Origin: Chryseolinea serpens
GTDB taxonomy: Bacteria; Bacteroidota; Bacteroidia; Cytophagales; Cyclobacteriaceae
Direction of reading: 5' to 3'
Length of the DNA: 64,000 nucleotides
Assembly: GCF_900129725.1 (NCBI RefSeq)
Contig: NZ_FQWQ01000004.1
Location: forward strand, 558,001-622,000
Below are positions 54,162 through 63,048 of this stretch, in pieces (position 1 is the first letter of the stretch; the number at the start of each line of letters is the position of its first letter). The notes under the pieces were generated by a model, which did no database searches, was not told where the DNA came from, and saw only the letters and a program-made list of their open reading frames with translations. The translations under genes and the position numbers were made by a program.

Positions 54162-55274
54162 TTGAAGCGCATAAAGATCGTTGAAGCCATCCGGCAAGGT
54201 TCCATAGGTGGCGGGGAGAGCCATGTCATCGACGTGGTGAAGCACCTGGACAAGGCGCGTTTCGAGCCCGTCGTGTTATCGTTCACAGAAGGAGAGATGA
54301 TCCAGACCCTGCAGGCCATGGGGGTGAAAACATATGTGATCCCCACCACCACGCCGTTCGATTTCCGGGTATGGCCAAAGGTGACAGCGCTCCTGCGCGA
54401 GATCCAACCCGACCTGGTGCATGCGCATGGCACGCGGGCCATGTCGAATGTGTTCCGCTCGTCGCGGGCTTTGAAGATCCCTTTACTCTATACGATCCAC
54501 GGCTGGTCGTTCCATGACAATCAGCGACCCCTGGTGCAGCGTATCCGGGCGTGGAGCGAGGGCTTCCTGACGCGTAGGGCCAGCGTCAATATTTCGGTAT
54601 CCCAATCCAACCAGCAAACCGGTAAAAACAAGATCTCCGGCTTCAAGTCGGTGGTGATCATGAATGGCGTGGACCTGAATAAATTCGCCACCCAGACCAA
54701 CACGAAAGGGCTACGCGATCAGTTCAACCTCCGCGCCGACGATATCGTGATCGGCTTTATAGCCCGGTTCACGTACCAGAAATCGCCCGTGCTGATGGTG
54801 GAGGTGTTTGCCTCCTTATTAAAGGACCACCCCAACCTGAAACTGCTGATGGTTGGCGACGGCGAATTGATGCCCCAGGTAAAAGAGCGGATCCAGGCCC
54901 TGGGCATAGCGTCCAATGTGGTGTTGCCGGGATTTAGAAAAGACATTCCGGCGCTGCTGGGCATCATGGACGTGTATTGCCTGCCCTCGTTGTGGGAGGG
55001 GCTTCCGCTGGGGGTGATCGAGGCGATGGCCATGCAAAAAGCGATCGTCGCCACCGCGGTGGATGGCTCGAAAGAGATCATCGAGCCCGGCGAAAACGGC
55101 CTGCTGACCACTCCGGGCAACGGTGAGGAACTACGCCAGGCGTTGGACCGCGTGGTGCGCGACAACGTTCTGCGCGAAAAAATGGCGAGCAACGCCCTGC
55201 GCTATGTGACAGCTAACCACAGTGTGGAGCACATGGTGCACCAGGTGGAAGATATTTACAACACTTTGGTTTGA
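54162..55274 (+). CDS. Glycosyltransferase, GT4 family
   Basis: This 370-residue GT-B enzyme starts at a TTG (MKRIKIVEAIRQGSIGGGES). The N-terminal glycine-rich acceptor loop is followed by DLVHAHGTRAMSNVFRSS. The C-terminal donor domain has GFIARFTYQKSPVLMVEVF, LLMVGDGELMPQVKER, and the donor-binding Glu-x7-Glu in LWEGLPLGVIEAMAMQK. It lies 30 bases after the asnB-like gene in the same operon and should add one sugar of the repeat unit in the cytoplasm. No ATG is available near the start of homology, which supports the TTG. Confidence 0.92.
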   Translation: MKRIKIVEAIRQGSIGGGESHVIDVVKHLDKARFEPVVLSFTEGEMIQTLQAMGVKTYVIPTTTPFDFRVWPKVTALLREIQPDLVHAHGTRAMSNVFRSSRALKIPLLYTIHGWSFHDNQRPLVQRIRAWSEGFLTRRASVNISVSQSNQQTGKNKISGFKSVVIMNGVDLNKFATQTNTKGLRDQFNLRADDIVIGFIARFTYQKSPVLMVEVFASLLKDHPNLKLLMVGDGELMPQVKERIQALGIASNVVLPGFRKDIPALLGIMDVYCLPSLWEGLPLGVIEAMAMQKAIVATAVDGSKEIIEPGENGLLTTPGNGEELRQALDRVVRDNVLREKMASNALRYVTANHSVEHMVHQVEDIYNTLV

Positions 55275-55348
55275 TACGGGTTTTTGTGTTGCCCTTTATA
55301 ATTCTGAAATTCGATATAACTTTACCATCTATCAATAGACCCCTGACC

Positions 55349-56056
55349 ATGAAAAATCTACTGATCCTTACGTTTGGAGTGCTCGTTTTTTGTCTCCCCG
55401 CCCGTGCGCAGCAAATCGATTATAAGAAGATCATTCTGCCCGATGGCATTACCAACCTGAGCATTGAAGAACGTCTGGTGCAATTGGCATGGAAGAATAA
55501 CCCGGAGGTCAAGGCCGTCCAGCACGACGTAAATGCCTCCCAATACGAAGTGAAAATAGCCGCCACCCGTTGGACCAGTTTGTTGGGGGCACAGGGCAAC
55601 TTGAACGAGTTTACCGTAAAACAGATCACCGGGTCTACGCAGACGACCAACAATTTCTATCCGCGTTACAACGTCTATCTCAACGTGCCGCTTTCTGCGT
55701 TTTTTGAGTTTCCCAACCAGAAAAAGGCCGCCCGCGAGCGCATGGGCATTAAACAGGAGCAGTCCAACATGTTAAAGCTTGACATCCGGGCCCGGGTGCT
55801 GAAATTATACAGTGAATACCGCAAAAATGAGGTCGTTTGGCGCATCCGGAAGGAAGAATTGGACGATTTCAAGCTGAGAGTCAACACGATAGAGCAAAAA
55901 TTCAGCGATGGCGCCGCCACGTTGGAGGAGTATGTGAGCGCCCAGCGGGTATTTCGCGACGTTCAGATCCAGGAGGCGACCGCAAAAAGCGACTGGGATA
56001 AATCGAAGTTTGACCTCGAACAGGTCATCGGTGTAAAGCTTGAAGAAGTACTTTAA
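55349..56056 (+). CDS. Half-length TolC-like outer-membrane protein
   Basis: From ATG 55349 this is 235 residues with a signal peptide ending LPARAQQ. The body has a TolC-family helix-hairpin pattern: LAWKNNPEVKAVQHDVNAS near 50, the strand pair YPRYNVYLNVPLSAFFEF, and a long C-terminal helix pair (LDIRARVLKLYSEYRK to VSAQRVFRDVQIQEA). Normal TolC chains have two such repeats and about 430-480 residues. This has one and then a real stop, with no continuation downstream. It could assemble as a larger oligomer or act as a periplasmic coiled-coil adaptor. Its place after the glycosyltransferases suggests a role in polymer export. An upstream open stretch from 55271 is rejected because the signal peptide starts at 55349. 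Confidence 0.75.
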   Translation: MKNLLILTFGVLVFCLPARAQQIDYKKIILPDGITNLSIEERLVQLAWKNNPEVKAVQHDVNASQYEVKIAATRWTSLLGAQGNLNEFTVKQITGSTQTTNNFYPRYNVYLNVPLSAFFEFPNQKKAARERMGIKQEQSNMLKLDIRARVLKLYSEYRKNEVVWRIRKEELDDFKLRVNTIEQKFSDGAATLEEYVSAQRVFRDVQIQEATAKSDWDKSKFDLEQVIGVKLEEVL

Positions 56057-56254
56057 TGAGGTTTTTTGACTTAAAAAAGTAACCACTAAAGTAAAAAAAT
56101 ACTTTGAAACCCCTTTAAATAGCCGAATTTGGCGGTTAGTTAAAAAAGACAAAAAAAATACTATGTAATATTTTTGTCCGTTATGGTAATATTTTTAATT
56201 TCGTGCTGTGCTTTTGTCGGCTGTCTATAGTTAATCTTTAATCTATTACCTTTT
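56057..56254 (+). promoter_or_regulatory. AT-rich upstream region of the giant T9SS gene
   Basis: These 198 bases are clearly more AT-rich than the surroundings. ATGTAATATTTTT and ATGGTAATATTTTT, near 56163 and 56182, form a short direct repeat. TATTTTTG at 56169-56176 fits the -7 consensus without a -33 partner. The giant gene therefore probably has its own promoter in addition to any read-through from the operon. Confidence 0.4.
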
Positions 56255-59200
56255 ATGAAAAAGTCCCTGGCTTTAGTTGTGACCTTGCTGTTGGTTGCAT
56301 TTTCAGCTTTTTCCCAGTCAGTCCCTTTTCCTACAGGCCCACGCGATAACAATGCCCTTGAAAATTGGGGTTATCAGCAAGTGGGTACCAATTGGGACAC
56401 CTCACCTTTCCTGCCGTTCATTTATCAAGGCCGTTGGTTTAGGTTGATGCCCCCGAACGGGGTTTCCTACACCGCCGCTACGAAAACATGGACATTCTCT
56501 GAGCCGGGCAAGAAATACCCGCTCATTATGTTTCTACACGGTGCCGGCGAAGCGGGTACCGATAACAACAACCAGCTGAAACACGGCGGTCAAATTCACA
56601 GGGATGCTGTGCTCTCCGGCAAGTTCCCTGGCTTTTTGTTTTATGAGCAATCCTCGACGCTGGACCAGATCAAAGCACAGCTTGAAAAGCTGATTGCTAC
56701 ACTGCCCATCGACATCAACCGGATCTACATCCACGGTTTGTCCGGTGGTGGTGGTGACACCTGGAAGTTTGCCATTGCGAACCCGACCCTGATCGCGGGA
56801 GCCTTCCCGATGTCGGCTTCCAACGACGATGCCAAGCAAGAGAAAATGCTTTACATGAACCTGCGCCAGTCGCAAGGTGAAAGAGACAACAACCCTAACC
56901 CGGGATGGACGCAAACTATCGTTGACTGGTTCAACACCAACGGCGGTCACCTGGAATACTTCTATTTACTCGGCGTAGGTCACGGTACATGGGATGCCAT
57001 GTATAACCGCGCTGACTTCTTCCCCTGGTTTTTATCCCACAAGAAAAATGAGATCTTAGTACTCTTTAATAGGAATCTACTGTGCCCCGGCGTACCCACT
57101 TCTGTAACCATGGGCTTCACGCCCGGTTTCGATGCCTATGAATGGCAGAAGGATGGCGTGACCATCTCCGGAGCAACAGCATTTAAAATTACGGCTACAG
57201 CATTTGGTTCGTACACAGGCCGCATCAAGAACCGCGGTGTTTGGTCCGATTGGGCTACCCCGGTGGTTGTAGGCACGAAGCCTCCTACCTATACGCCAGC
57301 CATTACGGCCACACCGGGTAAGACCATCGTGTTGCCCGCCCCTGATGGATCCACTACCACGTCGCTGCAAGAGCCCGATGGTTATACCGCTTATGTTTGG
57401 AAGAATGCGACAACCAATGCCGTGGTGGCCAACACCCAGGTATTTTCCACTGCTACTGTAGGAACCTATAAAGCTGTCGTTACGGAACAGAACGGTTGCT
57501 CCAGTGTGGAATCGCCCGCATTCACGGTAGTGAACGCCAACGGTCCGAACAAGCCGGATGGCATCAGCGGTTTCCTGGGCTATGCCAATACACAAACGCA
57601 AATTACCCTGGCGTGGAGCGATAACCCTACGCCTCTCAATAACGAGACCGGCTTTGAGGTCTACAGAGGTCCTACGATCACCGGCCCTTTTAGTCTCATC
57701 AGCACGACCGTTGCCAACGCCAACTCTTTTATTGACACGGGCCTGACGCCGAACACTACATATTATTATCTCGTCAGACCTATCAACGCTTCGTCTGCAG
57801 GTCCTGTATCGCCGACCATTGGTGTTGCCACGAAAGTGGATGCCACACCTCCGACGGCTCCTTCAAACCTGACCATTACCGGAACCAGCCCCGTTTCAGT
57901 TTCTTTGTCGTGGACTGCGGCAACGGATGATGTGGGCGTATACCGCTACGACATCTACAAAAATGGCGTGAAGGTATTGGCTGTAAACGATGTGCAAGGC
58001 ACCGTATTCAACCTCACCGCAGGCGAAGTGTACAACTTCACCGTGAAGGCCAGAGACGTGACCGGAAACAGCTCTACCGAAAGCAACCAGGTGACTGCCC
58101 CCGCCGTCAACAACGGTCTTAACTACAAGGTATACGCTGGCACCTGGACTAACCTCCCGGTGGATTTCAACGCCATCACACCGATCAAGATCGGTAACAC
58201 CCCCAACGTCGACCTCAGCGCATCCGGTTTGACTACGAACTATGCGATGTACTGGGAAGGGATGATCAACATCACTGCTGCGGGTACCTATACTTTTGAA
58301 ACCTACTCCGATGATGGCAGCAAACTGTACATCGGTGGCTACGGTTCTGCCTACCAGGTTGTGAACAACGATGGCTCGCATGGTGTGCGCTATCGTTCGG
58401 GCACCAAGACCTTTGCGGCTCCCGGTCAATATCCGATCGTGATCACCTACTTCCAGGCCACCAGTGGAATGACCATGCAGGTGTATTGGAGCAACACGCC
58501 TACCGGTATCACTACCCGTCAGTTGATCCCGAATAGCGCCTTTGCCTCTAACTTTGTGATGCCTGATGCACCTCCTGCAGCGCCTACCCAGTTGGCCGCT
58601 CAAGCCGTTGCCTACAACCAGATCAACCTGACCTGGACAGACAACAGCTCGAACGAGACAGGGTTCCAATTGTACAGAGCCACCAACACAGCAGGTCCTT
58701 ATGCAACCGTTGGCACGATCCCGGCGAACACCACCTCGTTTAGCGACAAGACCGTTGCGCCTGCAACAAAATATTTCTACCGTATCAAAGCCATCGGCCG
58801 TTACGGTGAGTCTAATTTGTCAAATGAAATTGCAAGGAGCCTGTCCTATTCATATTACGAGGCGACCTTGTCTAATCTCAATACGATCAACTCATTGACA
58901 CCGGTGAAAACCGGCACCTCTTCGACCTTCGACCTGACGGTGCGCAACCGCACGACTAACTACGCCTTCAAGTGGGTGGGCAAGATCAACGTACCGACTA
59001 CCGGTAACTATACTTTCTACACCACTTCCGACGACGGTAGCTTGCTCTATATCGACGGCGTGCTTCGTGTATCGAATGACACTCAAGTCAGTGTTGAAAA
59101 GTCAGCTACTATCAATAACCTGACGGCTGGTGCACACGACATCGTGGTCGCCTACAGACAGCTCTCCGGTGGTGCCTCACTGAACGTAAGCTGGCAAGGT

Positions 59201-62200
59201 CCCAACATTGCAAAGGCCGTGATCCCGGCTGGCGTATTGGCGCAAGATGAAATAAACGCCACAACGCCTGCGTTGCCCGCTGCCCCTGCAGCGCCGACCA
59301 GCTTAGCGGCTACACCGCTCTCGAAGTCTTCTATCCAGGTATCCTGGACGGATGCCAGCACAACGGAAACCGGTTTCGAACTGTATCGTTCCGTGCACGT
59401 GAACACCAACTTCGTGTTGTTCAAGACCCTGGCACCGAACACCAACTCGTTCCTGGATGCCGGACTGTTCCCGAATGAAACATACTATTATAAAGTATCG
59501 GCAGTTGGCGTAGGCGGAAGCAACTCCACACCGATTGTTAGCGCTGCCACCCTGAACACCAAACCGGTGATCACCGACGTAGCCGACATTACTGTGAAAT
59601 ACGGCAAGACCCTGAGCTTGAGTGTCATCGCGCAAGACGATGATCACGAGCCGTTGACGTTGACCGCACAAGGCCTTCCCGGAAGCTGGGCTACCTTCGC
59701 CGACCAAGGCGATGGCACCGGTACGCTGGCCCTTGCGCCGCTCATCGGCAACCTTGGCCAGTATCCGAACGTCCGCATCATTGTTGCTGACCAGCACAAC
59801 GGCAAGGATACCACTACATTCAAAATAACTGTAACCGACAAAGACGTACCCGCCATCGTTCCTGTGACCGATGTAACGGTGAACGAAGGTTCTAACAGTG
59901 CTGTGACCATCACAGCAACGTCTGACGCCGGCACGGCAAACCTGACCTGGACCGCAGTGAACTTCCCTTCGTTCGCAACATTGACAAACGATGCGCTCGG
60001 AACCGGAACCGTAACCCTGAACCCTGGCTATATCCACTCCGGTGAATATAACCTGACCGTGAAGGTGAAGGACAACGTAGGAGGGGAGTCATCCAGAACT
60101 TTTAAAGTGACCGTATTGGATGTGAACCCCAATTCGTCGATCTCGATGAACCTGGTGTACTCTACCAATGCGAATGCACCTTGGAACAACATTACCGGAC
60201 TGACCACTACAGGTCTGAAAAACAATACCGGTGCGACCACCACTGTGGGATTGGCTTTCCAAACTACAGCATGGAACACCTGGTTCGAAGGTACCCAGAC
60301 CGGTAACAACTCCGGTGTGGTTCCCGACAACGTACTGAGCGACTACTATTACTTCGGTATCTTCGGAGCGCCGAACACAGTAGATGTGAAGGTGACAGGT
60401 TTGAATCCTGCCATGACCTATGCGTTCAAATTCCTCGCCTCCAGCAAGTGGACCGGTGTGCCGGATAACGGAACAACCCGCTACACGATTGGAGCGCTGA
60501 CCTCTGCTGTGAATGCGCAGAACAACACCAGCAACCTGGCGATCATCAATGGTGTGACCCCTGCCGCTGACGGTTCCGTGACCTTCACCATGAGCAAAGA
60601 TGGCGCGTCGGTAGTAGGTTACCTGAATGCCCTTATTGTAGAATCTCAATACCAAGCCGGAACGACTCCTGCCGCTCCCCGCGCATTGGATATTGCCCTG
60701 ACACCGAACAACGAAGCGAAGCTGACCTGGATCGATGCACCGTTCAACGAAACTGGTTTCGACGTATTCCGCTCGACGACCAAGGGCGGTACCTATACCA
60801 AGATCAACGCATCGCCTGTGGCTGCCAACAGCACGTCGTTTACCGACGCCAGCCTGACGGAAGACACGAAGTACTACTATCAGGTGAGAGCGTTCAACGA
60901 TATCGGAACGTCTCCTTATTCGAACCTCGATTCGATCAGTGTGCCGAACCTTGCACCGAAGATCACCATCAACGGCAACCTTTCGCTGACCCGCGGCGTG
61001 CAGTCTTCGATCACGGTTTCCGCAACCGATCTTCCTGCGAATAATTTCACCATGGCCGTGACCAACCTGCCTTCGTTCGCAACGTATCAGCAGACCACGC
61101 CGACCACCGGTACCATCACCTTCAATCCTACCTCGGCTAACCTGGGTGTGTTCACCTTCACGGTTTCCGCTACGGATAACAAGAGTGCCACATCCACGAA
61201 GGATGTTACGGTAACGGTGAGCGAGACCCTGGTGTACAGAATAGACCTGAACTTCAACCAGAACTCGGTGGCTGCAGCGCCTTGGAACAATGCCAACAAG
61301 GCTCCTGTGATCAACGATGTGTTCGCCAACCTGAAAGATGAAGGTGGCGTGAACCGCAACGTGAGCGTGACTTTGCTCTCTTCGTTTGGTGGTGTATATG
61401 GCGAAGGTGCCGTGACCGGAACAAACTCCGGTGTAGTGCCCGATGCCGTACTGCAAGAATACTACTGGTTCGGTGCCTTCAATGCACCGGATGCCGCTAA
61501 ACTGAAAGTGTCTGGTCTGGATAAGCTGAACAAGTATACGTTCAAGTTCGTTGCCAGCAGTAATTTCAACAACAACGGTTCGATCATCAACAACGGTAGC
61601 ACCGTGTTCACGATCGGCGCACGTTCGTCCTCTGTAAACGTACAAGGCAACACCTCTAACCTGGCCGTGATCACCGACGTGGTGACCAACGCCAGCGGCG
61701 AAGTGACCATCGACATCACCAAGGGCGGCGACGCTACGGTGGGTTATATCAACGGTTTGATCATCGAAGCCGTGGCCATCGATCCTTCGGGCTTTGCACC
61801 GACGAACCTGACGGCTTCCGGAAATTCGAAGACCAACATCATCCTGAACTGGTCCGACAACTCGCCTACGGAAACCGGCTTCCAGGTATATCGTTCGACC
61901 ACGACCACAGACGGCGTGTACTCACTGATCGGTACCACCGGCCCTGACGTAGCGACCTATACCGACAACACCGGTGCCACCAACGGCAAGAAATACTACT
62001 ACAAAGTTAGAGCAGCGATCCCGAGTGGATTCACCGCCTACAGTAACACGGCCAGCGCCGGAACGGTAGCTTTCGCAGTGTACATCAACGTGAACGGTGT
62101 AGCCGCTTACGATGCACCGGCACCTTGGAACAACTTGAGCCGCCTGGCAGTAGACAACGACGTGTTCTTCAACCTCAGAGATGAGTTGGGCAAACAAACG

Positions 62201-62938
62201 GGTCTGCGCCTCCGCTTCGAGGAAGCCATGGAAGGTATGAACGACTGGGGTATGTCGACTGGCAATGACTCCGGTATCTTCCCCGACAAGGTGTTGAAGA
62301 GCTTCTACTACACCAACGCCTACAACGGTATCGGCAAGCTGACCGTGGAAGGCTTGGATCAAGGATTCAACTATAACTTCGGCTTCATGGGCGCCATCGA
62401 CGTGCAGCTGAACGTGACCACCAACTTCTCTATCGGCGACAGAACGGTGTCGAACCGCCAGGATCAGAACATCTCGAATGTATCGTACATCCGCAGCGTT
62501 CAACCTGATCAGAACAGCGAAGTGAAGATCCAGGTGCAGGAAGCCCTCGGATCACCCTGGTCGATCCTCAACGCTATCGTGATCGAAGCCTATCCTACAG
62601 ACGACCGCAAGTCGGGTGTAGCCGGTGGCAGAACCAACACCAGCGGTACGATGCGCGAAGTGCGCTACGGAGAATCCAACCCTTCGGTGTTGCTCTATCC
62701 TAACCCGACACAACGCGAGCTGAACGTTCAAACCCTCGATTCTTCGATCGGTGATGTTCGCTACTCGATCGTGGATGCCATGGGTAAAGTGATGAAGGAA
62801 GGCACGTACGCCAACGACGAAGTGTCGTCCAACTTCACGGTCGACCTCCAGGGCAGCGGCTTCCAGAATTCGGTATACTTTATCAAGCTGGTATATCCTG
62901 ACGGAAAAGTGCAATTGAAGAAGTTCGTCAAATACTAA
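56255..62938 (+). CDS. Giant T9SS-secreted esterase/PA14/Fn3 multidomain protein
   Basis: This 2,227-residue protein has a signal peptide (ending AFSAFSQ) and a C-terminal type IX secretion sorting domain (~2146-2227, LLYPNPTQRELNV to QLKKFVKY). Order: an alpha/beta-hydrolase of the PHB-depolymerase/esterase type (~25-275, MFLHGAGEAG, nucleophile Ser in YIHGLSGGGGDTW, late His in GVGHGTWD); two Ig-like stretches (~275-430); Fn3 (431-527, 529-617); PA14 (619-768); Fn3; PA14 (862-1000); Fn3; two cadherin/Ig-like domains (1101-1293); then three copies of a ~175-residue APWNN domain (1295-1466, 1660-1842, 1940-2116) alternating with Fn3 and Ig domains. It is likely a cell-surface polysaccharide- or acyl-ester-acting enzyme that binds glycan. 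Confidence 0.92.
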   Translation: MKKSLALVVTLLLVAFSAFSQSVPFPTGPRDNNALENWGYQQVGTNWDTSPFLPFIYQGRWFRLMPPNGVSYTAATKTWTFSEPGKKYPLIMFLHGAGEAGTDNNNQLKHGGQIHRDAVLSGKFPGFLFYEQSSTLDQIKAQLEKLIATLPIDINRIYIHGLSGGGGDTWKFAIANPTLIAGAFPMSASNDDAKQEKMLYMNLRQSQGERDNNPNPGWTQTIVDWFNTNGGHLEYFYLLGVGHGTWDAMYNRADFFPWFLSHKKNEILVLFNRNLLCPGVPTSVTMGFTPGFDAYEWQKDGVTISGATAFKITATAFGSYTGRIKNRGVWSDWATPVVVGTKPPTYTPAITATPGKTIVLPAPDGSTTTSLQEPDGYTAYVWKNATTNAVVANTQVFSTATVGTYKAVVTEQNGCSSVESPAFTVVNANGPNKPDGISGFLGYANTQTQITLAWSDNPTPLNNETGFEVYRGPTITGPFSLISTTVANANSFIDTGLTPNTTYYYLVRPINASSAGPVSPTIGVATKVDATPPTAPSNLTITGTSPVSVSLSWTAATDDVGVYRYDIYKNGVKVLAVNDVQGTVFNLTAGEVYNFTVKARDVTGNSSTESNQVTAPAVNNGLNYKVYAGTWTNLPVDFNAITPIKIGNTPNVDLSASGLTTNYAMYWEGMINITAAGTYTFETYSDDGSKLYIGGYGSAYQVVNNDGSHGVRYRSGTKTFAAPGQYPIVITYFQATSGMTMQVYWSNTPTGITTRQLIPNSAFASNFVMPDAPPAAPTQLAAQAVAYNQINLTWTDNSSNETGFQLYRATNTAGPYATVGTIPANTTSFSDKTVAPATKYFYRIKAIGRYGESNLSNEIARSLSYSYYEATLSNLNTINSLTPVKTGTSSTFDLTVRNRTTNYAFKWVGKINVPTTGNYTFYTTSDDGSLLYIDGVLRVSNDTQVSVEKSATINNLTAGAHDIVVAYRQLSGGASLNVSWQGPNIAKAVIPAGVLAQDEINATTPALPAAPAAPTSLAATPLSKSSIQVSWTDASTTETGFELYRSVHVNTNFVLFKTLAPNTNSFLDAGLFPNETYYYKVSAVGVGGSNSTPIVSAATLNTKPVITDVADITVKYGKTLSLSVIAQDDDHEPLTLTAQGLPGSWATFADQGDGTGTLALAPLIGNLGQYPNVRIIVADQHNGKDTTTFKITVTDKDVPAIVPVTDVTVNEGSNSAVTITATSDAGTANLTWTAVNFPSFATLTNDALGTGTVTLNPGYIHSGEYNLTVKVKDNVGGESSRTFKVTVLDVNPNSSISMNLVYSTNANAPWNNITGLTTTGLKNNTGATTTVGLAFQTTAWNTWFEGTQTGNNSGVVPDNVLSDYYYFGIFGAPNTVDVKVTGLNPAMTYAFKFLASSKWTGVPDNGTTRYTIGALTSAVNAQNNTSNLAIINGVTPAADGSVTFTMSKDGASVVGYLNALIVESQYQAGTTPAAPRALDIALTPNNEAKLTWIDAPFNETGFDVFRSTTKGGTYTKINASPVAANSTSFTDASLTEDTKYYYQVRAFNDIGTSPYSNLDSISVPNLAPKITINGNLSLTRGVQSSITVSATDLPANNFTMAVTNLPSFATYQQTTPTTGTITFNPTSANLGVFTFTVSATDNKSATSTKDVTVTVSETLVYRIDLNFNQNSVAAAPWNNANKAPVINDVFANLKDEGGVNRNVSVTLLSSFGGVYGEGAVTGTNSGVVPDAVLQEYYWFGAFNAPDAAKLKVSGLDKLNKYTFKFVASSNFNNNGSIINNGSTVFTIGARSSSVNVQGNTSNLAVITDVVTNASGEVTIDITKGGDATVGYINGLIIEAVAIDPSGFAPTNLTASGNSKTNIILNWSDNSPTETGFQVYRSTTTTDGVYSLIGTTGPDVATYTDNTGATNGKKYYYKVRAAIPSGFTAYSNTASAGTVAFAVYINVNGVAAYDAPAPWNNLSRLAVDNDVFFNLRDELGKQTGLRLRFEEAMEGMNDWGMSTGNDSGIFPDKVLKSFYYTNAYNGIGKLTVEGLDQGFNYNFGFMGAIDVQLNVTTNFSIGDRTVSNRQDQNISNVSYIRSVQPDQNSEVKIQVQEALGSPWSILNAIVIEAYPTDDRKSGVAGGRTNTSGTMREVRYGESNPSVLLYPNPTQRELNVQTLDSSIGDVRYSIVDAMGKVMKEGTYANDEVSSNFTVDLQGSGFQNSVYFIKLVYPDGKVQLKKFVKY

Positions 62939-62951
62939 GCATGTCTTTTTG

Positions 62952-62988
62952 AAAGACCTACCTCAACAACGAGGTAGGTCTTTTTTTT
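62952..62988 (+). terminator. Rho-independent terminator after the giant T9SS gene
   Basis: A perfect 13-bp stem (62952-62964 with 62971-62983, core GACCTACCTC) has a 6-base loop and an eight-T run at 62981-62988. It begins 14 bases past the stop codon. Confidence 0.9.
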
Positions 62989-63048
62989 GCTCTCATTTTA
63001 ATACCTTTGTGGGTATTAACCCTTTTTTGTACACTTTATCAGAGACTA

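Noticed and set aside
60089-61645. Long open frame on the minus strand (about 518 codons)
   Set aside because: It lies wholly inside the giant T9SS gene, is Arg/His/Val-rich without domain motifs, and mirrors the repetitive coding strand.
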